This document shows, one piece after another, positions 61,890 through 64,000 of a DNA stretch of 64,000 nt. Positions within the stretch are counted from its first letter, which is position 1. Every line of letters begins with the position of its first letter. Source of the stretch: Tulasnella sp. 424 (Eukaryota; Basidiomycota; Agaricomycetes; Cantharellales; Tulasnellaceae); assembly GCA_019633425.1 (NCBI GenBank), contig WSUB01000119.1, forward strand, positions 62,001-126,000. Direction: 5' to 3'. Under the pieces are notes generated by a model. It did no database searches. It worked only from the letters and a program-made list of their open reading frames with translations, and was not told the DNA's origin. A program made the position numbers and the translations under genes.

Positions 61890-63465
61890 CTCATTGTTTC
61901 ATTCGGCTAGAATGACACCTCCCGAACTCTTCACGACTCAGGGTACTCGATGGTTGGGATGCCACAAACTTTGTTACCGGAGAGATGAAGAACGTCGAAC
62001 GACACCTCCCAAGAGTTATTCACTCCAGCATGAGCATTGTTTGTTATAAACTATCCTTATACGTCATTATCCCCTTTCGTCATAACCTTTCTACCTTTTC
62101 TTGTTGTGTTGTGACGTGATAATTTTTGTACGTGTTTGTTTCGCCCTTTAGTATATATTTCGCCCTGTTCGCGATTCCCTCTTTCCTCAACTCCTCGTTG
62201 ACTAAAGACGGATCGCAGGTATGTCTATTACTAGTAGATACAATATAAAAAACTCCTCGTTGACTAAAGACGGATCGCAGTGCGTGTTAACTACGACATT
62301 GTTCTGGTACGTCACAAGTATCCCAATGCTTTCGCCCCTCCGCACGACCAGCCGATCCTTTCATTCGAAGACTGCATTCTTTTTCGCAAACGGTTCGTAT
62401 TTCACAGTTCTTGAGAAGGTGAGAACATGCCAAAGTATTGGTCGTCCGTCCCGCCTCTCATCCTCGCGATTCCATGAAAAGGATGTAGTCGCAAGGAGCA
62501 ACACGGTTACCTTGGACTTTGGTCGAGCATCATTTGGTCTTTGAGGGGTGTGCTGTTTTCGGTGATGGTCGCCATATCTTGTCTTGGCGCGTTAAGGCTG
62601 GGTCCTGCTCATCTCTAAGACGATCGCGTTGAATTCATCTCCTGGTCGGATTGTAGGCCGCCTCTATACTTTCTCGTGCTTGGTATATGCCTCAGGACAG
62701 GAAGGCTTCCTCCCCAGCTTTTTCGGGCGCCTCAACCAAAAGCTCAAAACACCCGTTAATGCTACAGCGCTTCATACGACTTTAACCATCGCTCTCATTA
62801 TTTTCGGTGGAGGTTTTAGATCTTTAGTAAACCTCTGTTCGCGGTAGTCGGTCCTGGGATTGCGGCCGCACTCACTGTGATCCGATAGATAGCCAGCGTA
62901 GCCGGATGGGGTTTTATTTCTTGACGGTTCGCTTGCCTAGTCCCAGTCGACGCACTGGCTGCATTACTGACCATCAGTTTTCAATAGGTCGTTGGACTCC
63001 TTGCCCTGCGAATCAAGGAACCCAATCTTAATCGCCCGTATAAAACATGGCTCATTACTGCTCTAACGTTTTCTACTGTACGTGAGGCAACGCAAAAACC
63101 TACTTGATACTATAAACCAGAGCTATGACCTGTGATCCTTGTAGGTAGCGCTTTTCCTATTGTTCATGCCAGTTGCCGCGGCTCCCTGGGGGACAATGGC
63201 CGCAGTGGGATTCATTTTAGTGGGGATACAGATATTCTACGTCACGAGAGAAAGACCCCCGAGATATATTAGGCGAACGGAGAACGAGTCTGCTCGGTGC
63301 GTGGTTAAGATATCAGTGAGATGTATGCTTTCCTAAACTGCATGCCCCTATTGCAGAAAAAGTGTTTGCGCCATGTTTAAAGTTTCGAGGACAAGTCGCA
63401 GTGATTACGTTCATGCTGCTGCCGAAGAACATAAGGGGCAGATGGAGATGTTGCCGCCGAAATAG
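61890..63465 (+). pseudogene. Permease pseudogene (duplicated 3' half of the MUP1-like gene)
   Basis: The sequence matches 57040-58362 of the intact permease, starting in the intron before AFDGWDATNF. The whole N-terminal half is missing. Decay is visible: a solo LTR is inserted in the TGEMKNVERxLPRVI exon. The exon reading SNTVTLDFGRASFGL runs into a frameshift and stop at about 62544. The donor after CLGAL is destroyed (gcgttaaggctggg against gcgttacaaggtgagt). Several later substitutions are present. It cannot encode a transporter. Confidence 0.92.
62042..62298. mobile_element. Solo LTR of a retrotransposon with 5-bp target duplication
   Basis: The 257-bp insert begins TGTTATAAAC and ends GTTAACTACGACA, giving TG..CA ends. 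It is flanked by the direct repeat TTGTT (62037-62041 and 62299-62303). The intact permease has a single TTGTT at the same place (agcattgttctag near 57189), giving the empty site. No internal retroelement genes are present. Inside are two direct 30-bp repeats (62189-62218 and 62251-62280, spaced 62 bp) and a TATATATT box near 62154. Confidence 0.85.
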
Positions 63466-63668
63466 CCGGGAGGGCCTCCTTTGGACTTTTAGGGATATCA
63501 GGTCTGTGCCTTCCTCGTGACCCCCTGCTCAAAATCGCTCACAACCCCTCTCCAGGTCAACCGTCAAGCACCATCTTGTATCTACGCTACCCATCTCAAG
63601 GTCTGTCTCGTTACTATACTTGACGTTATATCTATGGGACTAACTTGTTTGGTCATCAAGCGCTCACT

Positions 63669-64000
63669 ATGCTCCCAATCAATCCTGACGATTTTGCTAA
63701 GGCAATGGAACAATTAAATCTGACACCGGCTGAGATCGGCAAAGCGTTAAGTCAACCGAATGGGTTCGAAGGTCTTTTAGGAAGGATGTGGTCGATGCCC
63801 AGTGGGCCAAAATCTTATAGCAACGATTTCGGCACTATGGAGACCATGGTAGCCAAACTGAAGAACGCAAAAGAAGCGCACGAAAGAGAAAAGGGGATGC
63901 CACCATTTCCATACGATCCGCCTTCTCGAATTTCGCTTATTGGTGCCTTCGCGCGAGAGCGGGCGAGTCACACTAATGTCGAGATGAGCGGGAAATCCAC
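63669..64000 (+). CDS. TPR-SET protein, second copy (5' part, runs off window)
   Basis: The ATG at 63669 starts MLPINPDDFAKAMEQLNLTP, and the open frame continues to the window end. It is nearly identical to 58567 onward up to SMPSGPKS. After that the copies differ: this one has a small in-frame insertion (about four residues, METMVAKL) and several substitutions. The leader is also duplicated. No break is visible in the part shown, so this copy may be functional. The SET domain lies outside the window. Confidence 0.8.
   Translation, partial: MLPINPDDFAKAMEQLNLTPAEIGKALSQPNGFEGLLGRMWSMPSGPKSYSNDFGTMETMVAKLKNAKEAHEREKGMPPFPYDPPSRISLIGAFARERASHTNVEMSGKS

Overview
The window is from a filamentous fungus, almost certainly an Agaricomycete basidiomycete. 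Most genes are cut by many 45-65 nt GT-AG introns, coding regions are near 50% GC, and the gene set is typical of such fungi: ceramide glucosyltransferase, Zn2Cys6 regulators, families of F-box/leucine-rich proteins, a TPR-SET protein and a MUP1-type permease. I cannot name the genus. Gene spans run from start codon to stop codon and include introns. I assigned splice sites by eye from GT..AG signals, reading frame and family conservation.

Layout. (1) 1-13.4 kb is dense housekeeping DNA: the start of a left-edge gene, MSH3 (+), a POL5/MYBBP1A-type nucleolar protein (-), ceramide glucosyltransferase (+), a GGQ mitochondrial release-factor ORF joined to MZM1 (-), and a UPF0538/C2orf76-like gene (+). 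(2) 13.8-32.1 kb is a young duplicated region. Two complete DNAJA/YDJ1-type chaperone genes are interleaved with five F-box genes and two F-box fragments, embedded in repeated spacers. (3) 32.6-36.3 kb holds an ATX1 copper chaperone (-) divergent from a DDX41 helicase (+). (4) 37-48.5 kb holds two tandem paralogous Zn2Cys6 transcription factors separated by about 2.5 kb of non-coding DNA. (5) 48.8-55.6 kb holds NUP37 (-), guanine deaminase (+) and NOC3 (-). (6) 55.9-64 kb is a second duplicated region: an intact permease and TPR-SET gene, then a 5'-truncated F-box/LRR fragment, a decayed 3' half of the permease carrying a solo LTR, and a second TPR-SET gene that runs off the window.

Organisation. 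Several pairs are head-to-head with short shared promoters (POL5/GCS 151 bp, MZM1/UPF0538 162 bp, NUP37/guanine deaminase 165 bp, NOC3/permease 293 bp). Other pairs are tail-to-tail with only 30-50 bp between stop codons. The genes do not form one pathway. The most interesting points are the possible MZM1-release factor fusion transcript at 11.2-12.5 kb, the co-amplified chaperone/F-box cluster, and the solo LTR whose empty site survives in the neighbouring permease copy.
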